A model generated the notes under the pieces. That model was not told where the DNA came from. It saw only the letters and a list, made by a program, of their open reading frames with translations, and searched no databases. A program made the translations under genes and the position numbers. Positions 40,917-52,048 of a stretch of 64,000 nucleotides of DNA are shown here, piece by piece (position 1 is the stretch's first letter; each line of letters begins with the position of its first letter). The stretch covers positions 7,223,534 to 7,287,533 of the forward strand of contig NC_081331.1 in the NCBI RefSeq assembly GCF_022539665.2. Direction: 5' to 3'. The DNA is from Daphnia carinata (taxonomy: Eukaryota > Arthropoda > Branchiopoda > Diplostraca > Daphniidae).

Positions 40917-41459
40917 ATGGAAAATCACCCCAACTCGAGTCTCCATCGCCTATACCACGAGATCCAGACCAATCAATCGAGAATATTCCCAGCACCGACG
41001 AATCAGTTAACGTCCCTGCTACTAACGCTTAAGTACCACAAGGAGAGGGAGTTGGATTTCCGATCAACCGATTCCATAATTTGGGGACAACTAATATCGT
41101 TGATGCAAACAATCCAGCGGCGGTATCAATACCAAACCAAAGTGCCTCTGCCAAAGACACTCCTGAAATCCTTGCATGCAATTTTGGAAGCGAGAGCCAG
41201 TGGATCATCCAGGACGACGACGCAGGTTGCGGAGCCCCAAGTGACCGTGCTGATAGCAATATTCACAACATATGCGAGGGAGTTTTCGATTTTCCTACTA
41301 GGACAGACTTTCAGCATCCTCGAATTGCTGACATTCACGCCGGCGAACGACAAGAAACTCTTCAACTTTGCCCCCAGGGAAGGCTTACTCAACCACCGCG
41401 ATGACGGGACATATTGCCTTCTCACACTAGAGATATCGGAGTTCTCAAACTACCTATAG
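40917..41459 (+). CDS. Gypsy-2 copy of the overlapping gag ORF, truncated
   Basis: 180 residues in the frame corresponding to the Gypsy-1 overlap ORF and starting at the equivalent ATG. It matches residues 1 to about 190 of that ORF throughout (KERELDFRSTD, IWGQLISLMQTIQRRY, LHAILEARASG) and then meets a stop. The Gypsy-1 relation (WESQRTFLTDNLHLVSYLRK against LASQRAFLKEVNNLASYLEK) continues beyond it, so the stop is a later lesion. While gag and pol of this copy are riddled with breaks, this frame stayed open for 540 bases. Confidence 0.5.
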   Translation: MENHPNSSLHRLYHEIQTNQSRIFPAPTNQLTSLLLTLKYHKERELDFRSTDSIIWGQLISLMQTIQRRYQYQTKVPLPKTLLKSLHAILEARASGSSRTTTQVAEPQVTVLIAIFTTYAREFSIFLLGQTFSILELLTFTPANDKKLFNFAPREGLLNHRDDGTYCLLTLEISEFSNYL

Positions 41460-42238
41460 GATACCCTGTGGGAGTCCCAGCGGACGTTTCTCACGGACAA
41501 CCTGCACCTGGTCTCTTACCTAAGAAAAGCAGCAAGCAGCTGCAGTCCCTAATCAGTTTGGAGGCACTATTGCCGGAACTGAGATCTCTTCAGACCAAAT
41601 TCCAACGAATTTAGACAGTTGCTGTGATACATCCAGAGGACCCAGGAAGAACAGCAAACCACCTCTACTCCGCATGTAGCGCCGCTGTCGGAACGCATCC
41701 CGAAGAGAAGCCGAGCACGTAAAAAAAACCGGCCTTCCAGCCAGTCACGCACTCAACACCCTACTCAAGCCCAGCACTCCAGCCAGCAGGCAGATCTGAT
41801 AGTGCAACTCAGGCGATTACGAACAGCATTTCAGGACACCCTCAGTTTCACGGCGAAAGACGTTGAATCCTCCCATATTCGATCCCAACATGGCCAAATC
41901 TTGTTCCCCTTCACGGGCAACCAAAGTCAACGATTTAAATGATTTCCAGACAAACCAACACTTTTTCGCGCCTACAATTGCTTCCATCCTTTTCGGGAAG
42001 TCCAATTTCTCGCTTCGACTCTTGGCTAGAAACTTTTGAAAGCATAGTTGATGGGGCAGCATGGTCGGAAGAAAAGATTGTTCAGATGCTGCGAGCTAAA
42101 ATAACAGATAAGGCTTTTTCAGTACTTCAAAACATTGTCAGACAGCATCCAAGTACGTATAAGGAATTTCGCGACTTGAACGAGCTTGTTGCATCAACGC
42201 GTGCTTATGCCGTTCGTTTGGAAGCTTTTGTAAAGAAG

Positions 42239-43009
42239 CAAATAAATGTTTTTATTCGATATGCCTTCCCGTTTATTCTTTATGTATGACTCATGTGTTA
42301 CGCCATATAAACTGCGCAGTAGTGTATTATACTACATCGGCACCTTGCCGCTTAGCAACATTTGTGATTGGCTGCTTAGGCGTTGATCTGTATTGCACCA
42401 TCAACTTAATGTATCAAATTTCATTAGTTGCGACATGTAATTGCGCAGTTGTTAATTGCTGTGCAATATGCGAGGTTTCGTGGTGAACCAAGATCTGAGT
42501 AAGTTTAGTCGTCGATGAGCCTCTGACTCTTACAGGTGGAGTTCAAGTTCAGCTAGTGCTCCCCCATTGATAAATCTGTGCAAGTGAATTGAGCTGTTTC
42601 ACGTGCTTGCCTGAGTGTTCAGTTCACCCATATTGTTTACCCACGTGCCGACGAACTCCTGTTAACGCCGTCTTCTCTTATCCTATCCTCGCCCGTGCTA
42701 TTACTGTAACGCAAATAAATATTTTTATTCAAAATACCTTTCCGTTTTAACAAGCCACCGCGGTAATCATATTACATCGCTTATACTACAGTATCATATT
42801 ACACATGTAATTGCGCGAATTGTTGTGCAATTCTCTTTCTTTAGTCTGACTCCTTTTGTCTTATCCCAAACTGACTTCTGTACCGTTACTTCTTAGCCCT
42901 ACTTGGATAAATATAAATCATCGTGTGGGTAAATCGCCTCCGAGTTCGATTCATTTCAATTTGTCTTAATTCCGTAAAGTACATCTTCTCACAGAGAAGA
43001 TGCTTTACA
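42239..43009 (+). repeat. solo LTR of the Gypsy-1 family inside Gypsy-2 gag
   Basis: Starts TGTAAAGAAGC and ends GAAGATGCTTTACA. CTTT at 42235-42238 and 43010-43013 is a 4-base target duplication, and gag resumes directly after it. The LTR carries an internal rearrangement at about 42700-42830, where the family start word ACGCAAATAAATATTTTTAT and nearby words recur. Confidence 0.85.
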
Positions 43010-43660
43010 CTTTAGAGAAAGATCAGGAAAAACATGAATTTGTTAGGGCGATCGACGGGTGTTGTGACACAAAAAATTTTGAATTAAAAGACTTCAAACA
43101 AATGTTAATTGACCGGAAGGAAATAGTAAATAATGCCGTTGCTAATATTAGTCAAGGGAATTAGAATGCGGGAGATCCCGAAAGACAACAGGGAACATTA
43201 GGGATGTTCTTCATGAACTCACGCAAGCAGTAAAAAAACTCTAAAGGGACAAGAAAGATCATTCTTCTTCTCCAACAGGCAACCCTTATAAGAAACAAGT
43301 TTCGTTCCAAACCAATAGCGGCAATCAAGACAGAAATTGGAGACCTCCTCATCGTCCCCATTCTAACACAAAGTCTTACCAACATGCGGGATTCTCCAAT
43401 AGACCTACTCAGTCCCCACCCTCGTTTTCGAGACCTATTAATGATTCAAGAAATAGGCTTACTCAAACTGGAATAAGTTGCAATTTCTACGGTTTTCGTG
43501 GGCATACACAATCGGATTGCCGTAACTTCCAACGGCATAATTTGGAACAAGCACAGCCGTCAATGTGTTATTCTTGTCGTGAAATCGGACACAAATCGAA
43601 TAACTGTCCTAAGTTCAGGAGCTCCGATAGGCCGAATATTCCAGGTCCCCCTCAGCGTCA

Positions 43661-43667
43661 GGGAAAC
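43661..43667 (+). promoter_or_regulatory. frameshift heptamer of Gypsy-2
   Basis: GGGAAAC followed by CAA TAG, the same arrangement as in Gypsy-1. Confidence 0.6.
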
Positions 43668-43675
43668 CAATAGAT

Positions 43676-45886
43676 ATCAACTGTAACTTCTGGTCAGTTG
43701 ATAGGGAGCCTCAGTTAAAATCCCAAAGAGTCGCAAAATTAACAACTATAACAAATGAATCGACCACTAGAATTCCATTAAAAATTTTTCAGATACCGTT
43801 ACAAGCATTATTTGATACAGGCGCGTCTAAAAGTATAATTCACGAGAGAGTATTTCAGAAGTTACCCCCGAGAGGTCAAGCGATCTGCAGTCAGCTTGAT
43901 TTCGATTTGTATGATGTAGGGGAGAAAAAGTTACAAACGCTGGGAAGAGTTACATTGCCCGTACGATACGGAGAGTCAGTTCTAAGACAAGAGTTTATTA
44001 TTACGAATGGTGTTTCTGAAGACTGTATCCTTGGATGGGATGCAATCCAGAAACACGGTTTTCGGCTTGACGGAGAAGCCAGGAGCGTTTATTTAGCAAG
44101 GGATGAGCAGGGATCAGCCATCTCTAGGGTACCAGACATGGCAGTTACGACGGTCAAAAAGATGACGTTATTTCGTCAGACTTCGCTAGTAGTTGCAACG
44201 CAAATGAAAGGTTCATTTCCGTATGTCCCCCCTAATACCACATTTATGTTTACCCCAGCAGAGGATTTGCCGAACGGTATTTTTATTGAGGAATTCATTG
44301 GAAACGTAGCTAAAGATGGGAAATATCAAACTATGGTCGAGAATCATGCGTTAAATCAAGTCATACTTCCTAGGAACACTACATTAGGCGTAATCGAGAT
44401 TATTCATAACGTAATTGGGAAAATTGTTTTAAGTAAATTAGAGGAAAAGCCTACTATTACAAGTGAGCCCGTTTTAATTTCAGAAGTCGACGCTGAATTT
44501 CAAGCTCCGCTCTCAAAACTATTAAATGACTTTCACGACTTGTTCGCAGCAAAAGATTCAGAATTAGGGAACACTAATCTCATTAAACATACAATTGATA
44601 CACAAGGAAGAGGCCCTATTCGACAACGCCCTTATCCAGTTACAAATAATCAAAGAAAAATATTGGAAGATAAAGTACAGGAAATGTTGGATGCTAATGT
44701 GATCCAATATTCACATTCGCCATGGGCTACACCTGTGGTTTTAGTGGAAAAGAAGGGTGGAGAAGTAAGATTTTGCGTTGACTATAGGAAATTAAATAGT
44801 ATTACGAAAAAGGATTCATTCCCTATGCCTAGGATAGATGAAACATTGGACAAATTGTATGGGAAGAAATTTTTCACCACTCTTGATTTAGCTTCAGGTT
44901 ATTGGCAAATTCAAGTTGATGAGCCGGCTATTGAAAAAACAGCATTTGTAGTAGAAAATAACCTTTACGAATTTTAGCGTATGGCATTTGGATTGTGCAA
45001 TGCGCCTGCGACATTTCAAAGACTAATGAATTATGTACTGAAAGACGTTTTGGGAAGTAAGGCGTTAGTTTACTTGGATGACGTAATCGTCTTTTCGGAC
45101 ACTTTTGACGATCACTTGAAGGATATTCGCGAAATCTTTGAGTTATTGAAAAATGCCAATCTAAAATTAAAACTTAAAAAATGCCAGTTCATTAAAAGTT
45201 CAGTTAATTATTTAGGCCATGTCATCTCGACTGACGGTATCAAACCTGATCCGAGTAAAATTGAGAAAATAGTTAATTATAAAACGCCCGCTTCAGTAAA
45301 TGAAGTCAAATCATTTCTGGGTCTAGCTGGGTATTACAGAAGATTTATTCAAAATTTTGGATCAATCGCTAAACCATTGCCTAGATTAACCCATAAAGAT
45401 CTTAGAAGGAAACCTTTTAATTGGGGAAACGAAGAAAATATTGCTTCCGAAACCTTGCGTACATCTCTAGTGACTCCACCAGTACTTGCTTACCCCAATT
45501 TCAACGAGAAATTTTTCTTTTTCACCGATGCATGCGATTATGGCATTGGAGCGGTACTGTCCCAAATTCAAAATGGTCACGAGCACCCAATTGCGTATTC
45601 CAGTAGACAGCTAACGAAGGCAGAAGCTAAATACAGTACGACTGAAAAAAGGCACTTGCGGTTATCGATGCGATTAAGCATTTTCGACATTACCTTTTAG
45701 ACCAACCTTTTGAGATCATTAGTGATCATCGTCCACTTCAATGGCTTAAAAATCAGAAAGATAACAATGGGAGATTAGGAAGATGGGCTATACTGTTGGC
45801 CGCAACAAATTATGAATTAAAATACAGACCGGGACGTATTCACCAAAACGCTGATTGCTTGTCACGCTCAAAAATAGCTAGTATCT
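43676..45886 (+). pseudogene. pol: Gypsy-2 protease, RT and RNase H, broken
   Basis: Protease (LFDTGASKSIIH), RT (FCVDYRKLNSITKKDSFPMP, YLDDVIVFSDTF) and RNase H (FTDACDYGIGAVLSQ) are closely related to Gypsy-1. An in-frame TAG at 44975-44977 splits RT just before RMAFGLCNAP, and a frameshift near 45645 removes the end of RNase H (the frame then resumes with SDHRPLQWL). Not functional. Confidence 0.85.
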
Positions 45887-46019
45887 AAACCGAACGTAAT
45901 ATTAAGTTAATTTGTGAAAAACAATTAGAAGACGACCTTTGCATAGCCATTCGGAATTATCTAGATAACGGTGAACTTGAAGAAGTTTTTCTCCAATCTA
46001 AGCCAGATTGGGTAAAAGT

Positions 46020-47445
46020 AAAGATCTAAAGATCTAAGTATCTAAAAGTAAAGAATCATTATTATTGGCCTACCATGCGAAAAGACATCAAAGAATACTG
46101 TCAGGCTTGTGAGGTATGAATTGCCAACACTTCGTCAAATTACAGAGCGTTATTGCATCCTCATGAAATTGCAAAGACCCCTTTTCAAGTTATAGGCATG
46201 GCTTTTCTAGGCCCTATCACACCAGTTTCGCCCAATGGTAACAGTTACATTTTAGTTATCACAGATTATTTTAGCCGATGGGTGGAAGCTGTTGCTTTAA
46301 AGGATCAGACTGCGCAGACAACAGCAGAATGTGTATACAAAACAATTATAGTTAGACACGGTATGCCTAAAACTATTCTTTCAGATCGCGGAACCAATTT
46401 CACGTCGAAATTATTTCGTTACTTTTGTAAAAAATTAAAAATTGATCAACGGCTAACAACCGCTTATAATCCAGCTAGTAACGGAGAAACAGAAAGGTTT
46501 AATAGAACATTAACAACAATGTTGAGGAAAGCATTGAAAGACGGAGAGCATGCAAATTGGGAAGATTTGCTGGATGATGTTTTGTTTGCTTATCGTAGTT
46601 CTGTCCATTCTTCTACACTGGACACCCCTTATTACTTATTACACGGTAGAGACCCCAATTCACCCATCAATGAATTTCTTGACGCGTCCCCAAAAACATT
46701 TATATCCGCATCCGATTACGTAGGTAACTTAGCCGAACGCTTGCGCTACAGTTTCCAACGCGTCCGTGGGGAGAGCGAAAAAGCCAGAAAACGTCAAAGG
46801 GAGCAATACAATAAAAGAGCGAATGTAAAACAATATTTGGTAGGAGATAGAGTCTTATTAGATATTAGAGTTGTAAAAGAGGGCGATAGTAGGAAATTTA
46901 CTTCCAAATATAAAGGCCCTTATAGAATTGTAAAAGTATATTCCAATAATACAGTCGACATAGCCGACAATTCATACATATGTACACGTACGCACGTTTA
47001 CCGTTTAAAACCCCTATATGAAACGATGTTATGGAAGGATGAACATTGTCCCCCTATCGAGTCGCCTTCAATATTCGAGAATCAATTCCGTAAATCGATC
47101 TCGACCCAAACAATGGGAAGTGAGGAACACCTGGAACAAGAAACAAGCGAAGTAAGAAATGGGGAACCGGAAAAAGAGTATCCAGATAGCGTGGATGTGG
47201 AAAATATGGAATCCGAAACGGTGGAAACTGAAAACATGGTGTCAGACACCGTGGAGTTAGAAACGACGAGGCTGGGAATTGACAAGCACCTCAATCTCCC
47301 ACCAATTGCCGAAGATGATTCCAATGATAATTATGAAACGCAGCAGATAGCATCTGATGTCGTTCCGTCAGCAACAACGGCACCACAAAACGCAACCGGA
47401 CGCCCGCAAAGGAATAGACAATTGCCAATGCGTTTCAGAGATTAA
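46020..47445 (+). pseudogene. pol: Gypsy-2 integrase with a damaged N-terminus
   Basis: The zinc-finger part is partly deleted and replaced by repeats of AAGATCTAA/GTATCTAA at 46020-46050, with an in-frame stop in the CxxC region. From 46153 a frame of 430 residues keeps the catalytic core (FSRWVEAVALKD, ILSDRGTNFTSKLF, NGETERFNRTLTTML) and the YKGPYRIVKVYS module. The first core residue has changed: GMAFLGPIT has Ala where Gypsy-1 has the catalytic Asp. Confidence 0.82.
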
Positions 47446-47518
47446 ATCCGATAACTCATCCGCATGCAATTCTGTGATCGCGTTTCAGAGAAAAAACAAA
47501 CAAACAAAAACTCGAAAG

Positions 47519-47525
47519 TATATAA
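47519..47525 (+). promoter_or_regulatory. TATA box before the first Gypsy-2 accessory ORF
   Basis: TATATAA 107 bases upstream of ATG 47626 and 74 bases after the integrase stop. Confidence 0.45.
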
Positions 47526-47625
47526 CGGCGAGTAGATCGAAAAGAGCCACATCTTTCCGACAACTCGTTATAGTCACAACTCTAACAAGATTTATCTCCA
47601 CACCGCAAAGCATCATCAAAGTAAG

Positions 47626-47871
47626 ATGGAAAACCAAACTAGCGTTCAACACGAACAAGACACCGTCGAAGGGACTGGTGACGAGTTGCAAGCTAACGAA
47701 GTGGTGACAACAACGGAGCCCACTGCTGACTTGTCCTGGGAGCCAGTGGCAGAAAACACGGCCGAGGGGGTCAACCCAACACCTCATTCCCCAGACCAGA
47801 CTAGCCCAGACTCTTGGGATCAGGCCCATCGCAACAAAAGGCCAAGGCGCGATTGGTACGACCAATTGTAA
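47626..47871 (+). CDS. first accessory ORF of Gypsy-2, unrecognised
   Basis: 81 residues, MENQTSVQHEQDTVEGTGDE to NKRPRRDWYDQL. It sits where the Gypsy-1 accessory gene sits, begins similarly (MENQTS against MDNKSE), is acidic and ends in a basic tail, but lacks the ILDLDP-RHPP segment. It may be a shortened form of the accessory gene. A15 follows at about 47880. Confidence 0.4.
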   Translation: MENQTSVQHEQDTVEGTGDELQANEVVTTTEPTADLSWEPVAENTAEGVNPTPHSPDQTSPDSWDQAHRNKRPRRDWYDQL

Positions 47872-48225
47872 GGTGGAAGAAAAAAAAAAAAAAAAGCGGA
47901 AGAGAACTTCTGTTTTTCCCTAATACCGTAGTCAATATGTTTGTTCCATAGGTTAGAACGCGCTTGTGCTTTTCCCTTCTTATGTTAAGCAAATCAATCG
48001 AATAAACATAGTAGAATTATGCAACAACAATTTTTTGGGTTTTCAACAAGGAAAACAACCAAACAAATGAGCAATGGCTGTGTTAAAAACCGCCATTTGA
48101 CGAAAAAAAAAATATAAACATCGGAAAATAAATACCGAAGGCAGAATGTGCGCCATTGCAAAAGAAATAAGAAATCAATTGGAGCGTTAAACACTCATAA
48201 GAAAAAAAAAAATAAAAGAAAAGAT

Positions 48226-48296
48226 GTTGGCGCGTCTAGAACTCAAGACTCCCGAGTCGTGGGCGGACGCTATACCGACTGAGCCACTTCGCCAAC
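48226..48296 (-). tRNA. tRNA-like sequence, probably a pseudo-tRNA or SINE head
   Basis: Minus strand: the 7-base ends GTTGGCG and CGCCAAC pair perfectly and enclose 57 bases. TGGCTCAGTCGG fits the pol III A box exactly; GAGTTCTAGAC fits the B box poorly. D and T arms are imperfect and no standard anticodon loop with T33 forms, so it is not a normal tRNA. Confidence 0.35.
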
Positions 48297-48853
48297 GGTC
48301 CAGGCCACACAAAACCCGATAGGTTTGAAGAAAAATAATAATTAGGATAAAACACGAAAAACAATTATTTAGTGACATCAGATCACCTTTATTACCTTGA
48401 AGTTAATCAAACTTCGTGAATGGTAAACCGAAAAACTTACCGTAGGATTTTTAAGAATTGAGGTGTTGACGAGTGTAGAGCGCGGTGCTCCCGAGACGTA
48501 TGCGCCATACAACCAATACCAATCCAAAAATAACACCGACAAATAGTTCAATCTCCATATAGCAAGACAGCTTTAAAACCTTGTAACAATTAACCTCACC
48601 TGTTTTGTTGTCTTCCTTCACTTTTTCTAATTTCTCTATTACCTTTAACACACACTAAAATAATCCAAAACCAACCAAGTGACGGAAAGGAGCTAGCCAC
48701 GAATCGAACAGCGCACACCTATCGCTGTTTTTCCCACGACGAAAACGCGAAACTAGAAACATAAGAATCAATTCAAATGATACCCGAGAGTGATGAAGAT
48801 GTTGAAAGCCAAACTGAGAAACGGGTGTGATCAGCCAGTGAGGATTTCGTGAC

Positions 48854-48860
48854 TATATAA
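48854..48860 (+). promoter_or_regulatory. TATA box before the second Gypsy-2 accessory ORF
   Basis: TATATAA 96 bases upstream of ATG 48950, with a CA-rich start region about 30 bases downstream. Confidence 0.5.
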
Positions 48861-48949
48861 GTCAGCACACATCTCCTCAACCCAACACTCGCGATTTCTT
48901 CAGAGCCAGAAGACGTTAGTGAAACACCCCAAAAATCAAAGACCGCACA

Positions 48950-49390
48950 ATGGCCGAAAACAATAGCCGTGCAGGAGGACCCGCCGCAAAACGGGCGTGC
49001 CGTCAGCATCAGCAACAGGTCCGCGTTGCTGAGGAACCAGTTAATCCCGACGCCGCGATCGCACCTCCGGGAGAAGCCGCAACACCAGTCGCAGCCGCAG
49101 CCCCGGGCCCAGCTGCAGCCGAACGAGAACAAAACCCGGTGGAGGCCTTCAGAGAACGAGTCCAGGAGCTCCAGGAAGAGCTGGAGGCGGTCACCCATGC
49201 CCTTACCCAAGGATTGGTGCGCTGCATCGAGCTGAAGAAGTGGAGGAAAGCGACGGAACGCTTCAAGGAGATACTGGATTTGGATCCAGCAAATCGGCAC
49301 CCGCCGTTCTTCGACTGGTCGGCCGAAAGCTGGGCGGATGACGACCTGTGCCTCCATTGCAACGAACATCGCCATCCACCAGCCTACTAA
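48950..49390 (+). CDS. second accessory ORF of Gypsy-2, same family as the Gypsy-1 accessory protein
   Basis: 146 residues from MAENNSRAGGPAAKRACRQH. Ala/Pro-rich N-terminal half with a basic patch, then a predicted coiled segment (FRERVQELQEELEAVTHALT) and the shared block KKWRKATERFKEILDLDP plus NRHPPFFDW. It ends with a possible metal-binding LHCNEHRHPP. The relation to the Gypsy-1 accessory protein is confined to about 55 residues. It is intact although the surrounding element is dead, and its GC-rich, strongly biased codon use differs from its AT-rich neighbours. AATAAA at about 49502 may be its poly(A) signal. The function is unknown. Confidence 0.6.
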   Translation: MAENNSRAGGPAAKRACRQHQQQVRVAEEPVNPDAAIAPPGEAATPVAAAAPGPAAAEREQNPVEAFRERVQELQEELEAVTHALTQGLVRCIELKKWRKATERFKEILDLDPANRHPPFFDWSAESWADDDLCLHCNEHRHPPAY

Positions 49391-50536
49391 AAGAAAAACC
49401 AAACAAAAGGAACAGCAGAAGAGAACACCAACAATTTTCACTTCTCTCAATGTAGTCTTACCTAATTCTATGTAACTCGTTTCCCTTGAGTGTTGCATAT
49501 CAATAAATAGGTAGTAGCCAACTAGTCCCCGTTTGTAGTCAGGAATTAAACGCTAGGAAATACGGGGGGGGGAACCATTATGAAAGGAAAATGCAAATAA
49601 AATAAGGTTACATGCCAAAAGAAATCATAAACCGTAAAGGGAAACCCACTACCTTACCTAGGGTTGCGTATAGACAGAAAAACGAATAAGTCTATACTAC
49701 ATGCATAACTTGACCGTCTGTCAAGGTATCCAAATAAACCAATCCACACTATAAAAAACTAAAATTTTTCTGTCACTCGCCACACGTTATCCACGTCAGA
49801 CTTCCTTACGGCAAATGACACAAGTTGCCGAAAATGCATTCTCGCATTTTTTCCTTTCCCTTATTCTTATTCTTTCTCTCTCTTGCGCCAGGAAGAGTTT
49901 TTACCTTCTATTCCTTCTTTTTCATAAACAATATACTCCCCATGTATACGCGTTAATATTGCCTCTACGTTTTGCCACAGGGCAAGTAACATGTCTCGTT
50001 TTCAACACAATATGTCTGGAGCATATGGCCTTGTTTCACGCCTTGAGGGATAACTTCCACTTCTACTCATATATCACATTCTTTCTCTCTGTCTCTTCCT
50101 TCCATTCTCTTTCTCTCTTTCTTTCTCACTTCACTGGACTTAAAAAAAACCTGACTTTCGCATCTTTCTGTTTTATCATATATATATTTGCCAAATTTAT
50201 ATGCACGCCTTCTTATAGCTTGATACATCAGCTACTTCGCAAATAATGAGTTATCTAGTCTAACTGGGGATTCGAACCTCAAACTTTGACATCACAGCTA
50301 AGAGCGCTACCATAGAGCTATTAGCTAGTATATTACACCTGGTGTAGAAGAGTAGGTAATATACCAATTGTTTCCGTAAATGCATTTTCTTTGTGTGTCG
50401 TAGTATACTTTTTGCTTTATGCGCTATCCCTACCGCCTTGTTGAAACTTAGAAAAAATCGAACACTGCGTATGACCTTTCACGGAAAAAACTTTTTCCGC
50501 CCTAAACCTTTGAACGTTTTCACGGGTTACACTCAC
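49391..50536 (+). other. Gypsy-2 region between accessory gene and env
   Basis: Contains a possible poly(A) signal near 49502, an AT-rich part, and pyrimidine-rich tracts (49840-50120). A frame at 49815-50246 is rich in Phe, Leu and Ser because of the T/C tracts and is unlikely to be a gene. Confidence 0.35.
50255..50328 (-). tRNA. degenerate tRNA-like sequence with a perfect B box
   Basis: 74 bases on the minus strand with GGTTCGAATCC (exact B box), an A-box-like TAGCTCTATGGTAGCGC, a T stem with one mismatch and acceptor ends CTAG/CTAG pairing for only four bases. The anticodon arm is poor. Probably a tRNA-derived repeat. Confidence 0.35.
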
Positions 50537-51867
50537 GAGCATTTGAAACAACCGTATGCGATTGTTCGGAGCCGTCGAAAATGGGAATTATTCAATTCTC
50601 CGACGCGAATTGTCAGCCGAAATCTACCGAAAATCGTGCCATCAGTGTAAAATATGCCGTATATAGTGAAGAACGAGCTGCGATCACGTTTCCGGGATAT
50701 ATTTGTCCGCGCTGGAAAAATATAAGGCGTATTACAATGAATTTTTTCGGACAAACAGTGATTGAGCCAGATAAAATTTCCATTGATACAACACCCGCCG
50801 AGTGCAATGAAATGATAAACAATAAAAGGTGCGACGATCAACGAATGACTTTTTCGGATGGAAAATTTGTGTTCGACGACGAACCCGATATTTCTGGATA
50901 TTGGTTGCAAACAATCGATTCCGAAATAATAAACTGTGTTCTCGATAAAATTTAACTTTTCCAACAAAGGGAGAATGCGGATTTTTCAACACCTATCGGA
51001 ATTGCTTCTGCTGCGTCGCGAAATTTGTCACATAATTAACACTGATTTCGGACAAAACCTACACACAGAAAACTAAAGCAATTACCCGGCTTTTCGAAGA
51101 AGGTATCGGCAAGTTGATACAATTACCTGGGGAGAAACAAATTTTCAGACTTCGAGACGCCCGAAATCAACTAGACTTTCATTTGTTGCCGATATCACGA
51201 TGTATTTCAATGCAGAAAAATTGCCCCAATAGGACTTCTTCCTTTGAAATCCTTGGCCAATCACTACTCTTCGTCACAACGGCGGCCATCATGAAAAATT
51301 CAACAACAACATCGGAGCCTCCGGCGCCATCTAGCGCTGAAGATTTAAACATACCGGCGAATATTCAATATATTCGAGATCAACTGACCGATCATGAAAA
51401 CGAATTGGCAAGCCAAATTCAATTATTACAGTGCGATGGTCGCAAAGCCAAACATTAAAGATCCGTTACAACTGCTCAATATAATGGATGGTTAACAGCC
51501 TTACAACTACAATTACCCAAGTGCACAAAATTACAAGCTTTCGGTAAAACGGCTGTACTGATCCAGTGTAAAACCTTAAATGTCACATTTGATACTATTT
51601 TGACTTCTTGCGGACCGCAACCAAAATTTCAAAATTATACAATTAACCTCGATGGCTGGGAACTTGTTAAATATTCCTCTTGCTATTGGACAAATGGATT
51701 TGTAAACTTTAACGATAAACCTTATGCTTTCCGCAACAACACCTGGCAACTAATTGAAGCCACAATTGTGTTGCCTGAGCAGACGCTCGCACACTCTTTT
51801 CGCTACGAAAACGTCGAGTTTTTCGACTACGTGCATCAAAGTAATCCGGCATATACCGACAACAAAT
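50537..51867 (+). pseudogene. env: Gypsy-2 envelope gene, broken and truncated
   Basis: Aligns with Gypsy-1 env from FETTVC onward (VKYAVYSEERAA, YICPRWKNIRRITMNFFG, DISGYWLQTIDSEIINCVL). It has a stop at 50953, a frameshift near 51040 and another stop at 51456. It is cut after NPAYTDN at about 51865, losing the membrane anchor. No recognisable signal peptide remains. The conserved Cys positions match those in Gypsy-1. Confidence 0.82.
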
Positions 51868-52048
51868 TACTTTCTCTCTTGTGTTTCCCTACTGTATCTT
51901 TATTTCTTTCTATATTCTTGCTTCTTGTAGTATGCTTGATTTAGAATAATACATCCATCATTGTGGAAAATACGCCTCTGAGCTCGCTCTTATTTCTATT
52001 GTCTTAATACGGTAAAGTCAGTATTCCCACACGGGAAGATGCTTTGCA
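51868..52048 (+). repeat. 3' end of the Gypsy-2 3' LTR
   Basis: Matches the end of the Gypsy-2 5' LTR (TCCCTACTGTAT, CATTGTGGA, CACACGGGAAGATG). The first three quarters of the LTR and the end of env are deleted together. Confidence 0.7.

Larger units (their letters stand above)
40424..43672 (+). pseudogene. gag: Gypsy-2 gag, broken
   Basis: Starts MMDDVITGGHKLSHTPVNS and aligns with Gypsy-1 Gag over the first 200 residues, then stops at 41032. The downstream gag frame survives in pieces (GSESQWIIQDDD at 41190, then LLPSFSGSPISRFDSW at about 41970). Between FSVLQNIVRQHPSTY and KEFRDLNELVASTRAYA about 85 codons of the capsid domain found in Gypsy-1 are missing. A solo LTR interrupts it at 42239-43009. 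Only the second zinc knuckle is intact (CYSCREIGHKSNNC); the first reads CNFYG, with a Cys lost. It ends at the GGGAAAC heptamer. Confidence 0.78.
39990..52048 (+). mobile_element. Gypsy-2: older, decayed relative of Gypsy-1
   Basis: Internal region with the same gene order as Gypsy-1 but with stops, frameshifts and deletions. Its 5' LTR is the split sequence 27605-27936 plus 39990-40389. Its 3' LTR survives only as the last 180 bases (51868-52048). Gag has lost much of the capsid domain and holds a solo LTR of the Gypsy-1 family. Pol has an in-frame TAG (44975), a frameshift near 45645 and a deletion in the integrase zinc finger. Env is truncated. Two accessory ORFs remain open. Confidence 0.82.

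Noticed and set aside
48773-49498. 241-codon minus-strand ORF opposite the second accessory gene
   Set aside because: It is an antisense shadow of a GC-rich ORF; the plus frame has the homology to the Gypsy-1 accessory protein.
49815-50246. 143-codon ORF rich in Phe, Leu and Ser before Gypsy-2 env
   Set aside because: Composition follows the pyrimidine tracts; no similarity to the matching region of Gypsy-1.
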